Shown here piece after piece: positions 39,430-49,245 of a stretch of 64,000 nucleotides of DNA. This DNA is from Actinomycetes bacterium (GTDB taxonomy: Bacteria > Actinomycetota > Thermoleophilia > BMS3ABIN01). Within the stretch, counting starts at the first letter, position 1. Every line of letters begins with the position of its first letter. The position numbers were made by a program, and so were the translations under genes. Below the pieces are notes generated by a model that worked only from the letters and a program-made list of their open reading frames with translations, did not search any database and was not told the origin of the DNA. Location: NCBI GenBank assembly GCA_021785935.1, contig JAJYOG010000004.1, forward strand, positions 1 through 64,000, in the 5' to 3' direction.

Positions 39430-40080
39430 ATGGTTACCGAGATACTCAAAGAGCAGGCAATGGCAGCCGCGGATTGGGAGCGGGTTGGGGCTGCCCTCAG
39501 GGGCGGCGGTCTTGTGGCTCTGCCGTCCGATACCGTCTACGGCCTCGCCTGCCTGGCGACCATCTCCGAGGCGGTTGAACGCATCTATGACGTTAAGGGG
39601 CGTGACCGCCAAAAACCAGTCGCGCTTGTATTTACCGCGGTGGAACAGATTGGCGCGCTCATCCCGGACCTGCCGCCAGAAATCAGGTCTGCTCTCGCCG
39701 GGATCATGCCGGGGCCGGTTACCGCGATTGTGCCCTTCGGGGAAGGAGCCGGCGGCATTCACGTTCGCGGCGGCGGCAGCATCGGCGTCCGGATAATCGC
39801 GCCGCCGGAGGGTGATTTATACAGGTTTCTGCCAGGGCCGCTCGCGGTCACCAGTGCCAATCTTTCAGGTCATGAGGATCCTGGCGTTGCGACAGACATT
39901 CCGCCAGAGGTGTCGGAAGCCTGCGATTTTGTCATCGACTCCGGGCGAAGAGGAAGCTGTATCCCCTCGACCGTAGTCGATCTGCGGCCGCTGACCGCAG
40001 GAAAGACGCCAGAAATTTTGAGGGAAGGGACACTGGACTACCACGAGATCGTCAGATGCTGCGAGCAAAAGCAAAAATAA
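39430..40080 (+). CDS. L-threonylcarbamoyladenylate synthase (Sua5/YciO/YrdC family)
   Basis: The 216-aa protein has the YrdC-domain signature ALPSDTVYGLACLA near the start, KGRDRQKPVALVF, and SAN-LSGHEDPGV. The family makes threonylcarbamoyl-AMP for the t6A37 modification of tRNAs. Its downstream neighbours, a phosphatase remnant, rpiB and glyA, follow the ywl-glyA order of Bacillus-type genomes. An internal ATG 10 codons in (39460) is an alternative start. Confidence 0.88.
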   Translation: MVTEILKEQAMAAADWERVGAALRGGGLVALPSDTVYGLACLATISEAVERIYDVKGRDRQKPVALVFTAVEQIGALIPDLPPEIRSALAGIMPGPVTAIVPFGEGAGGIHVRGGGSIGVRIIAPPEGDLYRFLPGPLAVTSANLSGHEDPGVATDIPPEVSEACDFVIDSGRRGSCIPSTVVDLRPLTAGKTPEILREGTLDYHEIVRCCEQKQK

Positions 40081-40087
40081 GATATAA

Positions 40088-40252
40088 TTGTCGCTGTTGT
40101 ATCCGCGCGGAATCGATGGAAAGCCAACGGCAGCCACGGACGTTTGCGATCCGATCGGTGAATCGGTCGGGTTCTATCTGAACGCTCTGGAAGTGCTCGA
40201 GCCCGCGCTTCCCGTAATACTTGGCGCCGCCCTTGGGGAGGAGACCCCTTGA
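40088..40252 (+). pseudogene. 3' remnant of a low-molecular-weight protein phosphatase gene (YwlE-like)
   Basis: Only the last 54 codons remain, from TTG 40088: LSLLYPRGIDGK, then DVCDPIGESVGFYLNALEVL. The DP-[IF]-G motif followed by a helix ending the chain is the C-terminus of LMW tyrosine/arginine phosphatases. The catalytic CxxxxxR loop and about 100 residues are absent. Its stop overlaps the rpiB start (TTGA), as in the intact operon. Gene order (Sua5-like, phosphatase, rpiB, glyA) supports the assignment. Confidence 0.62.
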
Positions 40253-40689
40253 AGATAGCCATAGCAGCCGATCACGCTGGTTTCAATCTCAAACAAAGCG
40301 TCAGCCAACGCCTGGAAGCAGGAGGACACAGTGTGTCCGATATGGGCACGAATTCCGCCAACAGCTGCGACTATCCAACCTATGCGGTTGAAGTATCGAG
40401 GGCGGTTTCCAGTGGTGAGGCTGAACGTGGAATCCTCGTCTGTGGCACCGGCCTGGGTATGTGCATCGCCGCCAACAAGATCAGGGGCATACGGGCCGTG
40501 GGCCCCTGCGATCCGGTGCAGGCGGAAATGAGCCGCCGCCATAATGACGCCAACGTCCTCTGCCTCGGCGAGCGGATGATGGGCGCGGATCTGGTTTTTA
40601 AAATAGTCGATGTCTGGCTGGCTACCCCCTTCGAGGGAGGCCGCCACGCCCGGCGCCTGGAGCTGATCTCGGAGCTGGAAGAAAAATGA
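40249..40689 (+). CDS. rpiB: ribose-5-phosphate isomerase B
   Basis: This 146-aa protein starts at TTG 40249 with ggggagg upstream. It has the RpiB/LacAB motifs IAADHAG, DYP and [22 protein letters not shown], including the active-site Cys in the CGTG loop, and [13 protein letters not shown]. It interconverts ribose-5-phosphate and ribulose-5-phosphate. The stop overlaps glyA (ATGA). Confidence 0.95.
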   Translation: MKIAIAADHAGFNLKQSVSQRLEAGGHSVSDMGTNSANSCDYPTYAVEVSRAVSSGEAERGILVCGTGLGMCIAANKIRGIRAVGPCDPVQAEMSRRHNDANVLCLGERMMGADLVFKIVDVWLATPFEGGRHARRLELISELEEK

Positions 40690-41963
40690 AGCAGGCGGAG
40701 TCCAAGACACAGGCTGATTTCCTGGCGCCTCTGAAAGTGGCCGATCCGGAACTGGCCGGACTAATCAAGGATGAACTCAAGCGGCAGCGCCACACGGTCG
40801 AGCTGATCGCCTCGGAAAATTTCACCAGCCGCGCAGTGCTGGAAGCAGCCTCCTCAATCCTCACCAATAAATATGCGGAGGGTTATCCGCAGGCCCGCTA
40901 TTACGGCGGCTGCGAGGTTGTTGACCAGGTGGAGACCCTTGCTATAGACAGATGCAAGGCGCTCTTCGGAGCCGAGCACGTAAACGTGCAGCCGCATAGT
41001 GGCTCATCAGCGAACCAGGCCGTTTACTTCGCCGACCTTGCCCTGGGGGATAGCGTCCTGGCCATGAAGCTGGACCACGGCGGCCATCTGTCGCATGGGC
41101 TCAAGGTCAATTTTTCCGGCCGGTTTTATCATTTTCACAGTTACGGACTCGACCGCGAAACGGGGCGGCTGGACTACGACGAGATCGAGCGGTTGGCAAA
41201 AGAGCTTCAGCCGGTGCTAATCGTTGCCGGCGCCAGCGCCTATCCCCGCCAGATAGATTTCGAGCGGTTCGCCGCGATCGCAAAAAACGTCGGCGCCAGG
41301 CTCATGGTCGACATGGCGCACATCGCCGGGCTGATCGGCGCCGGGCTTCATCCCGATCCGGTTGCGCCCAGCGACTACGTCACCACGACCACACACAAAA
41401 CGTTGGCAGGGCCCAGGTCCGGTGTGATTATCTGCAAGGGAAAACATGCCACGGGCATCGACAAGGCCATTTTCCCCGGTCTGCAGGGAGGGCCGCTGAT
41501 GCACATCATCGCGGCCAAGGCAGCCTGTTTCAAATTGGCGGATACGCCAGAGTTCCGCGAGCGCCAGAAGCAGACTATCGACAATGCCGCCTGTCTGGCC
41601 AGGTGCCTTCAGGACGGCGGCATCAATCTTGTTTCTGGAGGCACCGACAACCATTTGATGCTGGCGGATCTGACCAATATTGGTGTTACCGGCATCGAGG
41701 CTGAAAACCGGCTTGAGGACGTAGGCATCACCGTCAACAAGAACGCCGTTCCCTACGATGAGTTGCCGCCGACCGTCACCAGCGGCATCAGGCTGGGCAC
41801 GCCGGCCGTCACCACCAGGGGATTCCGCGAGCCGGAGATGGAACAGATTGCCGAGATCATCCTGGCGGCCTTAAGTCCACATGTAACTGCCACGGAAATC
41901 CAGGGGCTGCGCAAGAAAACCGATAAGCTGCTCGCCGGTTTTCCGCTCTACCCGCACCTCTAA
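40686..41963 (+). CDS. glyA: serine hydroxymethyltransferase
   Basis: The 425-aa PLP enzyme has Lys238 in [14 protein letters not shown] as the cofactor lysine, [10 protein letters not shown] near 39 and [13 protein letters not shown] near 63. It converts serine and tetrahydrofolate to glycine and methylene-tetrahydrofolate, the one-carbon donor needed by ThyX in this window. It is translationally coupled to rpiB by a 4-base overlap. Confidence 0.97.
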   Translation: MKQAESKTQADFLAPLKVADPELAGLIKDELKRQRHTVELIASENFTSRAVLEAASSILTNKYAEGYPQARYYGGCEVVDQVETLAIDRCKALFGAEHVNVQPHSGSSANQAVYFADLALGDSVLAMKLDHGGHLSHGLKVNFSGRFYHFHSYGLDRETGRLDYDEIERLAKELQPVLIVAGASAYPRQIDFERFAAIAKNVGARLMVDMAHIAGLIGAGLHPDPVAPSDYVTTTTHKTLAGPRSGVIICKGKHATGIDKAIFPGLQGGPLMHIIAAKAACFKLADTPEFRERQKQTIDNAACLARCLQDGGINLVSGGTDNHLMLADLTNIGVTGIEAENRLEDVGITVNKNAVPYDELPPTVTSGIRLGTPAVTTRGFREPEMEQIAEIILAALSPHVTATEIQGLRKKTDKLLAGFPLYPHL

Positions 41964-42070
41964 TACGGCCCACACATCAACCGGTTCAGCTGGCCTTCAT
42001 GACCAGGTTGCGTAGCATCCGCCAGAAAATGCCTGTAAATCAAGGTCTTTTTTCCCATACCTGACAGGCC

Positions 42071-42098
42071 TTGTAAGAATTTCCAAAATCTGTATAAT
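42071..42098 (+). promoter_or_regulatory. promoter of the first WYD-repeat gene
   Basis: TTGTAA (42071) and a perfect TATAAT (42093-42098) are 16 bases apart, giving a leader of about 200 nt before the start at 42305. Confidence 0.6.
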
Positions 42099-42140
42099 AA
42101 TGTACACGCTATCGGTAAATGGTGGCCAGGGTGTGCAGTT

Positions 42141-42190
42141 CCTGTCTCTGACAGGCTGTTTTTAGAAGTGCCGGGGGGCACTGCAAAACA
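42141..42190 (+). other. structured 5' leader of the first WYD-repeat gene
   Basis: In the leader, CCTGTC-TCT-GACAGG forms a hairpin followed by ctgttttt. The CTGTTTT segment (42156-42162) can also pair with AAAACAG (42184-42190), enclosing the perfect hairpin GTGCC-GGGG-GGCAC. Mutually exclusive folds are possible. It matches no riboswitch class that I recognise. Confidence 0.4.
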
Positions 42191-42304
42191 GGTGGGGTAG
42201 GTTGATCAGCAGGATTATCCCCTTTTTCTGCGCAGTAAATTCCCTGAAGGACCCTGAGCGGTTCCATACGCATGTAAAATGCCGCCCCTGGAAGGAAGGG
42301 ATTG

Positions 42305-44026
42305 TTGAAAAAACAAGCTTGGATAAAGATCGCAGCGTCATTTATGGCTATTGTTTTTATCTTCTGCGCTCTGGCGGTAACCGTAGCCTCAGCCAGCACG
42401 GAGGGTTCAGCCGGGACACCCGGTTCTTCGGGGACTCCCGTAGATAGCGGCACCCCTCCAACAACGACACCCAAAACCTATTACTTCACCTGGTACGATT
42501 CCAAACCCGAGAACGGGATGAATGGTGACTCGATTATCATCGGCAACCTCGAAGATACCAGCGCCACCGCACAGGTCTATTTCGGCACCGAGACCACTCC
42601 GCGCGAAACCATCGACCTGGGACCGAAGGACCGCACGGCAGTCTCCTGGCCCGACACAATAGGCGGTCCGGTGCGCGTTGTTTCCCCGAGCGGCGCAACC
42701 TTTGTGGTTACCCAGCGGGTCTTCTATGGCGACACTTTTAACGAAGTCGGCGCCATCGAGGCCAAGAATCTGGACACCGCCTACAACTTCACCTGGTACG
42801 ACTCCAAACCTGAGAACGGCATGAAGGGCAACTGGATCCTCGTTTGCAACACGGGCACGGATACGGCACAAGTAAAAATCACCATCGATGGAGACCTCAA
42901 GGGCACCTATTCCATCGCCCCGGGTGAGAACGTGACGCCGCAATATCCCAATTACATGAGCGGTCCGGTGAGAGTGGAATGCACAAACGGTCAGCCGATC
43001 ATCGCTTCGCAACGCGTTCTCTGGGGTACGAGCTTCAATGAGGTCATAGGCATGCCCGACCGGAACCTCGATACGATCTATTATTTCACCTGGTATGACA
43101 TGATCCGGAGTTCAGGGATGACGGGCAACTGGGTTCTGATTTCAAACATCAACGATGCTCCCGTGCATGCGCAGGTATTTATCGGCATCGATCCGACTCC
43201 GAAGGGCACATATACCATTCAGCCACATCAGAGCGTGACGCCTAACTATCCCGAGCTTAAGGACGGGCCGGTCAAAGTCATCTGCACGGATTGCACTGGC
43301 GCTCAAAAGATCATGGTCAGCCAGCGCGTGCTCTTCAAACAGAGTTTTGAGGAAGTGCAGGGAACGCCGCCCACGGGCCTGACCGAACGCGAATTTTTCG
43401 GCTGGTATGATTTCACTGCCGCCAACTCCATGAACGGCAACTGGCTCCTGATCGCCAATGAAGGCCTCGACGATACAATTGTGGATGTCTTCATCGGCCC
43501 GTCAACAACGCCGATCGCGACATATTTTATCCATCCGGGCGACCGGGCGACCCCACAGTTCCCCGAAGTGCTGGACGGCCCCGTGCGGGTGCTCAGCCGT
43601 AACAACCAGCCGTTGATGGTCAGCCAGCGCACGATATACAAGAACAGCTTCAATGAACTCTTAGGTCTGACCAAGGCCGATGTCGGTATCCCCGCGGCGC
43701 CCGGTCCTGACATGCACCTCTTTAAACTGAATACACACTGGGACGACGAGCTTTACCATGACCGTGTCCTGGATGTGGACCTGCGTGTGTCCGATACCGG
43801 TCTTGGCGCCGCCTTCAAAACGAAGATCACGAAAATCACCGCCACCAACGGCGTCGAGGTTTTGACAGCTACTCCCAAGCTGCTCGCCACCCCTATCGCC
43901 GCGGGCGGCGGCTATGACAATTTCCAGATACAGGTGCGCGTTCCCCTTGATGTAACCGGCTTCAATTTGCAAGTGAAAGCAACATGTGAGGATGCCGACG
44001 GCGCCTTGTACAACTTTCCCACCTAG
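42305..44026 (+). CDS. secreted protein with four WYD repeats
   Basis: The start is TTG 42305, behind ggaagg. The 573-aa protein has a signal peptide ending about AVTVASAS, a short Ser/Gly/Pro/Thr spacer, then four repeats of about 100 residues. Each begins FTWYDSKP or similar, has [NG]xW[IVL]L[IV]xN, a PG-x4-P-x[YFW] turn, DGPV[RK]V, and ends SQRV[LF]xxxxF[NE]E. A final C-terminal domain of about 110 residues is beta-rich, with Ig-like alternation. No enzyme motif is seen. It is probably a surface or extracellular protein. The next large gene has the same repeats. Confidence 0.8.
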   Translation: MKKQAWIKIAASFMAIVFIFCALAVTVASASTEGSAGTPGSSGTPVDSGTPPTTTPKTYYFTWYDSKPENGMNGDSIIIGNLEDTSATAQVYFGTETTPRETIDLGPKDRTAVSWPDTIGGPVRVVSPSGATFVVTQRVFYGDTFNEVGAIEAKNLDTAYNFTWYDSKPENGMKGNWILVCNTGTDTAQVKITIDGDLKGTYSIAPGENVTPQYPNYMSGPVRVECTNGQPIIASQRVLWGTSFNEVIGMPDRNLDTIYYFTWYDMIRSSGMTGNWVLISNINDAPVHAQVFIGIDPTPKGTYTIQPHQSVTPNYPELKDGPVKVICTDCTGAQKIMVSQRVLFKQSFEEVQGTPPTGLTEREFFGWYDFTAANSMNGNWLLIANEGLDDTIVDVFIGPSTTPIATYFIHPGDRATPQFPEVLDGPVRVLSRNNQPLMVSQRTIYKNSFNELLGLTKADVGIPAAPGPDMHLFKLNTHWDDELYHDRVLDVDLRVSDTGLGAAFKTKITKITATNGVEVLTATPKLLATPIAAGGGYDNFQIQVRVPLDVTGFNLQVKATCEDADGALYNFPT

Positions 44027-44297
44027 CCTCAGCTCCGGACTCCCCACCGGGGGGTTGAGGCGGAATAACAATTCCCAATAATTCATAATCTGGATCTAAC
44101 TTGACTTAGTGGATGGTAGAGATTAATTTAAGATAATCCCCAGTTTCAAAACACTCCCCACGTCACTGGAAGATAATGTACCACTAGGGAACGGGTTTCA
44201 GCAGGTATTTGGCGATCCGATGATTTATATTGGGACAATATTTTTTTGCCGAATCCCGCCGGTGACGAAAAGGCAAACCACCCATCAGGAGAACAAA

Positions 44298-47200
44298 ATG
44301 AGGAGACTGTTGCTGTTCAAGATCACGTTCGTACTAGCCGTCCTGCTGGCCCTAATCGTGGCCACACCGGCCTTTTCATCGGGGGTAGTTACTGGTGATG
44401 GTTCCTGGCAATGGAGCAATCCAACGCCTCAGGGGAACACCATGAAATCCGTTTCGTTTATCGACGCCAATAATGGTTGGGCGGCAGGCATCGCCGGCAC
44501 CATTCTCAAGACAACCAATGGCGGCGCCAGCTGGTCAACCGAGGTTCCTTCGATAACCTGTGGGGCATCCCCCGTCATCGGCAGCGGCTGCAACCTTTCA
44601 GGCGTCAGCTTTGTCGACGCCAATAACGGCTGGGCTGTTGGTGATTACGGCACCCTCTGGCATACCAGTAATGGTGGTGCGTCGTGGACTTCCCAGACAA
44701 GCAATCTGCCGGCGGCCGGTTGCTCCGGCGGTGGAAGCTGTCAATCAACATCTCTTTCCGATGTCCACTTCTTTGATCTGAACACCGGCATTGCCACGGC
44801 TTCCGGTTATGCGTTTGGCACCACTGACGGTGGCGTTACCTGGGTTTTGGTCTCGGGAGTTTCCACTGACTATCTTTCCTCGGTGCAGATGACCGACAGC
44901 ACTCACGCCGTTGCTGTTGGCAACCTCGGTACCGTTTACAAGATCAGCAGAAGCGGCGGCGCCTGGACCGCGGTTAAACAGACCGGCGGCGGCATCCCTT
45001 CAGCCACTGACCTTAGAGCGGTTTATTTCACCGATGTTAATCACGGTCTGGCCGTGGGCTCAACCAAGCTATGGAGGACGGTCGACGGCGGGGCCAACTG
45101 GCAACAGAATACGGCTTCGGCCACAACCAATTTCTGGGGCGTGACCGTTGTGGGCAACACTTTTGTCGCCACTGGCGATAACGGCACCATCCTCACGCGC
45201 AACTCGGTTTCCAACTGGACTGATTCCATGGATACCGTGATAGCGGGCATGAACGCCAGTCCCGCGGCTTCGAATACGACCAGCCGTTTATACGCGGTCG
45301 CTTTTCCCAGCGGATCCAGCACCGGGTATGCGGCGGGTGCCGGTGGCGAAGTCATTAAATCCATCGATACCGGCGCCAACTGGACGATTAAGGCCGGCGC
45401 CAGCGACAAGAGCTATAGCGGCGCCAGCTTCATTAACGACACTACCGGCTGGGTCGTAGCCGACAACGGATCGATTCTCAAAACTACAGATGCCGGCTCC
45501 AGTTGGGCATCCGACAGCAGCGGCATCGATCCCGCAACCAGCCTGCAGGGTGTGCAATTCCTCGACGCCACGACGGGCTTTGCCGTAGGTAATGCCGGCG
45601 GCATTGGTGTGGCCTATAAATATTCAAGCGGAACCTGGTCACATATGACTATGCCAGCGGGCGTTGCATCCTTGTGGAACGTGCACATGACCAGCGCCAC
45701 AGCGGGATGGGCCGTAGGCAGGGTCACAGGCGGTGCTCCCACGGGGGTCGCTCTGCGGACAGCTGACGGCTCTACCTGGAGCTTTGCCGGCACCGGCATA
45801 GGCACCGATGTGGAACTCTACGGTATCGATTCAACCGATGCCGCCACCAACGGCTGGGCCGTGGGACAAAAGGCTAATGGTGACGGTGGCATAGGCATCC
45901 TCTATAAATATAGCGGCGGCACCTGGACCGCGACGGAAAAGAGCGACGTCAATTTCTTTACATCCATCGACATGGTCAATGGCAGTACCGGTTACGCTGT
46001 GGGTTATTTCAGCGACATAACAGGACCCGCCGGCAAGGGCTACAAAACGATTGACGGCGGCGCCACCTGGACCGCAATGACGATGAACACCAGCAAGCTG
46101 CTGTCTGAGGTATCTTTCCTTGACGCCAATACGGGTTTTGCGGCGGGCGAGGGCGGCCGGGTAGTGAAGACCATCAATGGCGGCACTACCTGGACTTCTG
46201 AAAGTGTGGGTACATCCACCAGTCTCAGCATGGTTACGGTAGTGCCGTCGACCTGGTCGGCGACCGGCTATCTCGCATTAACGGGTGGCTCCAACGCCGC
46301 CATCTTACGTTCGCCGATGCCGCCGGAGGTTGCTTCGGTAAGCACGAGCGGCGTGCCGGTGAATCCGGCTTCCAACATCTCGGCAACGTTCGATAAGGGA
46401 TTGAACGGCGCCACCGTCACTGGATCCAGCTTTACTATCAAACGCCATTCGGATTCAGCGCCCGTTGCCGGCGCGGTCAGCTACGACGCGGGCAGCTTCA
46501 CGGCCACATTCGATCCGAGCGCCAATCTGGATTACGCGACTACATATGACGCCACATTGACTACGACGATTACCGATTCAGCCGGAGATCATATGGTGCA
46601 GGCATATAACTGGAGCTTCGCAACCTCTCGAGCTTATTACTGGACCTGGTACGACAGCCAGAGCGCCGGCGCCAAGGACTGGGTGCTGATGGCCAATCCG
46701 TTTGGCTCGGGCAAGACGCTTAACTTTAGCCTGTCGATAGCGGGTAATCCCATGGATCTCTCGCAAGATAATAACGGCGTCGTCGGTCCGGGACAGAGCA
46801 TCGCCCCCGAGTACGACACTGTCATCGGCGGCCCCGTGGTGGCGTCATCTCTAACCGGAGATAAGGGGATCACCTCCCAGCGCATCATCTGGGCCAATAA
46901 CTCGCTCGAAGAGGTGCTCGGGACCGACGCCGCCAAACTAAGCAATCACTTCTGGTGGACCTGGTACGACGAAGAGAATGGCTCAGGTTTTAAGAACTGG
47001 ATCCTGATCGCCAATCCTTCAGATTCAGCTACGGTCTACTACCGCATCAAGATCGCGGGTGCTTCGCCGGCCGGCTCCGCCGCCGGCCAGCCCACAGGCA
47101 CGCTCACTCCGGGCCAGAGCATAACGCCGCGCTTCCCCGGGACCAAGAACGGCCCCGTGGAGGTCCAGGCCTGGTCTGACTCCCTCGACGGCTCTGTGCC

Positions 47201-47990
47201 CGCCAAGGTCATGGCTTCCCAGCGGGTCTTAAGTAACGCCAACACCGCCTTTAACGAGGTGCCGGGTATTCCCGACTCTGAGCTTACCAATCACTACCTC
47301 TGGACCTGGTATGACAATGCCGGGGCCCGCGACTGGGTGCTTGTCGCCAATCCGGCCACCAACGCCGATGGCTCGCTGAACTCCGATGCCATGTTCTACG
47401 AGATCTGGATCGGTGGCACAAAACAAGCCGACGATATTACCGGCGGCGGCGGTTACGGCCCTGGCACTATTGCTCCGGGCGCCAATATAACCCCCAGGTT
47501 CAATCTGCCGGCCGAGGGACCGGTGGAGGTCAAGACCTACAAGGACGCGGGCCATACGGTGGCTTTGCGCTCCATAGCCTCTCAGCGCGTCATCTGGGGC
47601 CCCTCATTTGAAGAGGTTCCCGGATATAACTACTCGGCCCTTACAAGCGACTACCACTGGACCTGGTATGACCAAAGCACCTCCAGCATGAGAAACTGGG
47701 TGCTCATCGCCAATCCCACCGGCAGCACCGTTCGTGCCCAGGTACTCATTGCCGGCGTGCCGCAGGTAAATACGATCCCGGGCGATCCCAACAATGGCTC
47801 CAACTTCTTCGACATTCCCACGGGTCAGAACGTGACTCCCTGGTTTGATACCCAGATCGGGGGACCGGTGGAGGTGCGCGGTTACACGCCGGGAGGATCC
47901 TGGCCGGCCAACCAGCAAAACGTCATGACCTCCCAGAGGGTGCTTTACAACGGCTTCTTCAACGAGACGCTGGGGACGGTTCTGAATTAA
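44298..47990 (+). CDS. secreted protein: Ycf48-like propeller, Ig-like domain and four WYD repeats
   Basis: ATG 44298, preceded by aggag, is chosen over an upstream in-frame start at 44220 because it begins a proper signal peptide (MRRLLLFKITFV...TPAFSSG). The 1230-aa protein then has about 13 Ycf48/BNR-type blades (such as NNGWAVGDYGTLWHTSNGG) over some 640 residues. A Big_5-like domain follows (SAGDH, YATTYDATLT), then four WYD repeats ending FNETLGTVLN. The repeats differ from those at 42305-44026 by longer loops. Propeller plus repeats points to binding outside the cell. Intergenic bases 44027-44297 hold a GC hairpin but no gene. Confidence 0.85.
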   Translation: MRRLLLFKITFVLAVLLALIVATPAFSSGVVTGDGSWQWSNPTPQGNTMKSVSFIDANNGWAAGIAGTILKTTNGGASWSTEVPSITCGASPVIGSGCNLSGVSFVDANNGWAVGDYGTLWHTSNGGASWTSQTSNLPAAGCSGGGSCQSTSLSDVHFFDLNTGIATASGYAFGTTDGGVTWVLVSGVSTDYLSSVQMTDSTHAVAVGNLGTVYKISRSGGAWTAVKQTGGGIPSATDLRAVYFTDVNHGLAVGSTKLWRTVDGGANWQQNTASATTNFWGVTVVGNTFVATGDNGTILTRNSVSNWTDSMDTVIAGMNASPAASNTTSRLYAVAFPSGSSTGYAAGAGGEVIKSIDTGANWTIKAGASDKSYSGASFINDTTGWVVADNGSILKTTDAGSSWASDSSGIDPATSLQGVQFLDATTGFAVGNAGGIGVAYKYSSGTWSHMTMPAGVASLWNVHMTSATAGWAVGRVTGGAPTGVALRTADGSTWSFAGTGIGTDVELYGIDSTDAATNGWAVGQKANGDGGIGILYKYSGGTWTATEKSDVNFFTSIDMVNGSTGYAVGYFSDITGPAGKGYKTIDGGATWTAMTMNTSKLLSEVSFLDANTGFAAGEGGRVVKTINGGTTWTSESVGTSTSLSMVTVVPSTWSATGYLALTGGSNAAILRSPMPPEVASVSTSGVPVNPASNISATFDKGLNGATVTGSSFTIKRHSDSAPVAGAVSYDAGSFTATFDPSANLDYATTYDATLTTTITDSAGDHMVQAYNWSFATSRAYYWTWYDSQSAGAKDWVLMANPFGSGKTLNFSLSIAGNPMDLSQDNNGVVGPGQSIAPEYDTVIGGPVVASSLTGDKGITSQRIIWANNSLEEVLGTDAAKLSNHFWWTWYDEENGSGFKNWILIANPSDSATVYYRIKIAGASPAGSAAGQPTGTLTPGQSITPRFPGTKNGPVEVQAWSDSLDGSVPAKVMASQRVLSNANTAFNEVPGIPDSELTNHYLWTWYDNAGARDWVLVANPATNADGSLNSDAMFYEIWIGGTKQADDITGGGGYGPGTIAPGANITPRFNLPAEGPVEVKTYKDAGHTVALRSIASQRVIWGPSFEEVPGYNYSALTSDYHWTWYDQSTSSMRNWVLIANPTGSTVRAQVLIAGVPQVNTIPGDPNNGSNFFDIPTGQNVTPWFDTQIGGPVEVRGYTPGGSWPANQQNVMTSQRVLYNGFFNETLGTVLN

Positions 47991-48003
47991 GCAGAAGTAA
48001 CTT

Positions 48004-48027
48004 GGGGGCGGCCCAGTGGGCCGCCCC
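48004..48027 (+). terminator. GC-rich hairpin after the propeller gene
   Basis: GGGGCGGCCC-AGT-GGGCCGCCCC begins 14 bases after the stop codon. The stem is perfect but no T run follows, so factor-independent termination is uncertain. Confidence 0.55.
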
Positions 48028-48126
48028 TACAAACGTTCGCGAACATCCAAACCACAGCCGTCCTCACAAGACCATTGGTAGGGCGGTAGCCTTTGGCGAT
48101 GTGAGGGAGGGGAAGAAGGATCGATC

Positions 48127-48513
48127 ATGGAATTTCCGGTAGAATTCGAGTTCGGTTTGGACACGCAACTGATGGCTATACGCCTGGCTGCCGATGCGGA
48201 AAGACTCAATGTTCTGGACGATATCTGGACCGCATATCTCAGCACCGAACCGGAACCATCGACCGTTGAGCATGACCTTCCCGAAATCCGAGGGCTTGTT
48301 GATGAGATATGTGATTTATTGGAGCGGGTTGGAAAGGGAAGCGTTGAGCTCCGCGGTGTCATCAGCGAGCTTGAGATGAGCCTGGACGACGAGCTGCGCG
48401 AATCTGTTTTACAGCACCCCCTGGGCGAGCGCCTGCTGCCTTTTACGAAAGCACTAGGCGTGCCTGGATTGCTAATTTCGGAATTGTTACAGCCCGAGGT
48501 TGGAATTGTCTGA
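48127..48513 (+). CDS. hypothetical acidic protein
   Basis: A 128-aa frame starts at ATG 48127, with gggagggg 11 to 18 nt upstream. The product is rich in Glu, Asp and Leu and predicted mostly helical, with no signal peptide, membrane helix or known motif. It stands alone between the propeller gene and a toxin-antitoxin remnant. Coding potential is suggested by the clean frame and ribosome site only. Confidence 0.45.
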   Translation: MEFPVEFEFGLDTQLMAIRLAADAERLNVLDDIWTAYLSTEPEPSTVEHDLPEIRGLVDEICDLLERVGKGSVELRGVISELEMSLDDELRESVLQHPLGERLLPFTKALGVPGLLISELLQPEVGIV

Positions 48514-48768
48514 AGGCCGGAGATATTGCCTCGGCAAGTACGTATGCCTCAAGCTTGTTTAGGTCACCCCCACGAAAAGGATAAAATCTCCCCCCTTAGC
48601 TGAAAGAAGCTATGACCAGTTACACTTTTAGGACAAAATATATCGGCTCAGTATGTAATTTTGATCGAATCCTGAAGTGGCAATTTTCGATTGCCTCTGT
48701 TTTAACGAAGGTAATATACCTGTTATGACATATCAATGACAACCAGCCGAGGTCTTTGAAGGCTTGGA

Positions 48769-49044
48769 TTAACCAATCGAGATCTTTAGCTTTTTCCCAA
48801 GAACGGACGCAAAGTTTTCCAGTGTGGAGAGCTTTATATCCTCCGCATGATTTTCCATCCTTGAAATGGCCGACTTTTTGGTTTTTAGTCTTTCCGCAAT
48901 TTCTGCCTGAGTGAGCCCCGACTCTTCTCTGGCTAGACGCAACATAGCGCCGATTTTAAAAGTCTGATAACCCTCCTCATATCCCAAGGCGAATTCTTTG
49001 TCGGTCCGCTGGCGCCGGCTAACATATTTTTTCAAATCACTCAT
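48769..49044 (-). CDS. HigA-like XRE-family antitoxin
   Basis: The 91-aa protein has a Cro/C1-type helix-turn-helix: MLRLAREESGLTQAEIAERL followed by KKSAISRMENHAEDIKLSTLENFASVLG. The first 25 residues are charged and may contact the toxin. Its start overlaps the toxin stop by 4 bases, toxin first, as in higBA modules. It is intact while the toxin is damaged, so it may survive as a repressor at the GTTAAC sites upstream. Confidence 0.85.
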   Translation of the reverse strand: MSDLKKYVSRRQRTDKEFALGYEEGYQTFKIGAMLRLAREESGLTQAEIAERLKTKKSAISRMENHAEDIKLSTLENFASVLGKKLKISIG

Positions 49045-49235
49045 GGAGTCTTTCTCACTTTCAAATAGTCTCTTTTACGTTTTTCGGCAATGCTTATTTC
49101 GCTTGGTGGAGTTTTCTGGGTTTTCTTCTGGAACGCGTGATTTAAAACAACCATCTCCTTGCCGGTCAGCGAGTCGAGGAACTCCTCGACTGGGGAGCGC
49201 CCCGACTTGCTGCGACAAAATTTAATTTCCCTCAT
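49041..49235 (-). pseudogene. HigB/Gp49-like toxin with internal deletion
   Basis: The 64-aa frame joins the first part of a RelE/HigB (phage Gp49-like) toxin, REIKFCRSKSGRSPVEEFLD, directly to the last part, VVLNHAFQKKTQKTPP...AEKRKRDYL. Family members are about 110-120 aa, so some 50 central residues are gone while the frame stays open. The lost part holds most of the ribosome-binding core, so the toxin is predicted inactive. The stop overlaps the antitoxin start. Confidence 0.75.
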
Positions 49236-49245
49236 CGGCTATAAG

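Noticed and set aside
44230..44297. gacgaaaaggcaaacc upstream of the propeller gene as a cyclic di-GMP riboswitch
   Set aside because: Only one short piece resembles the class; the second conserved arm and the paired helices are missing.
48540..48720. AT-rich stretch after the 48127 gene as an insertion-sequence remnant
   Set aside because: It has the look of IS end sequence, but no inverted repeat or transposase codons could be confirmed.
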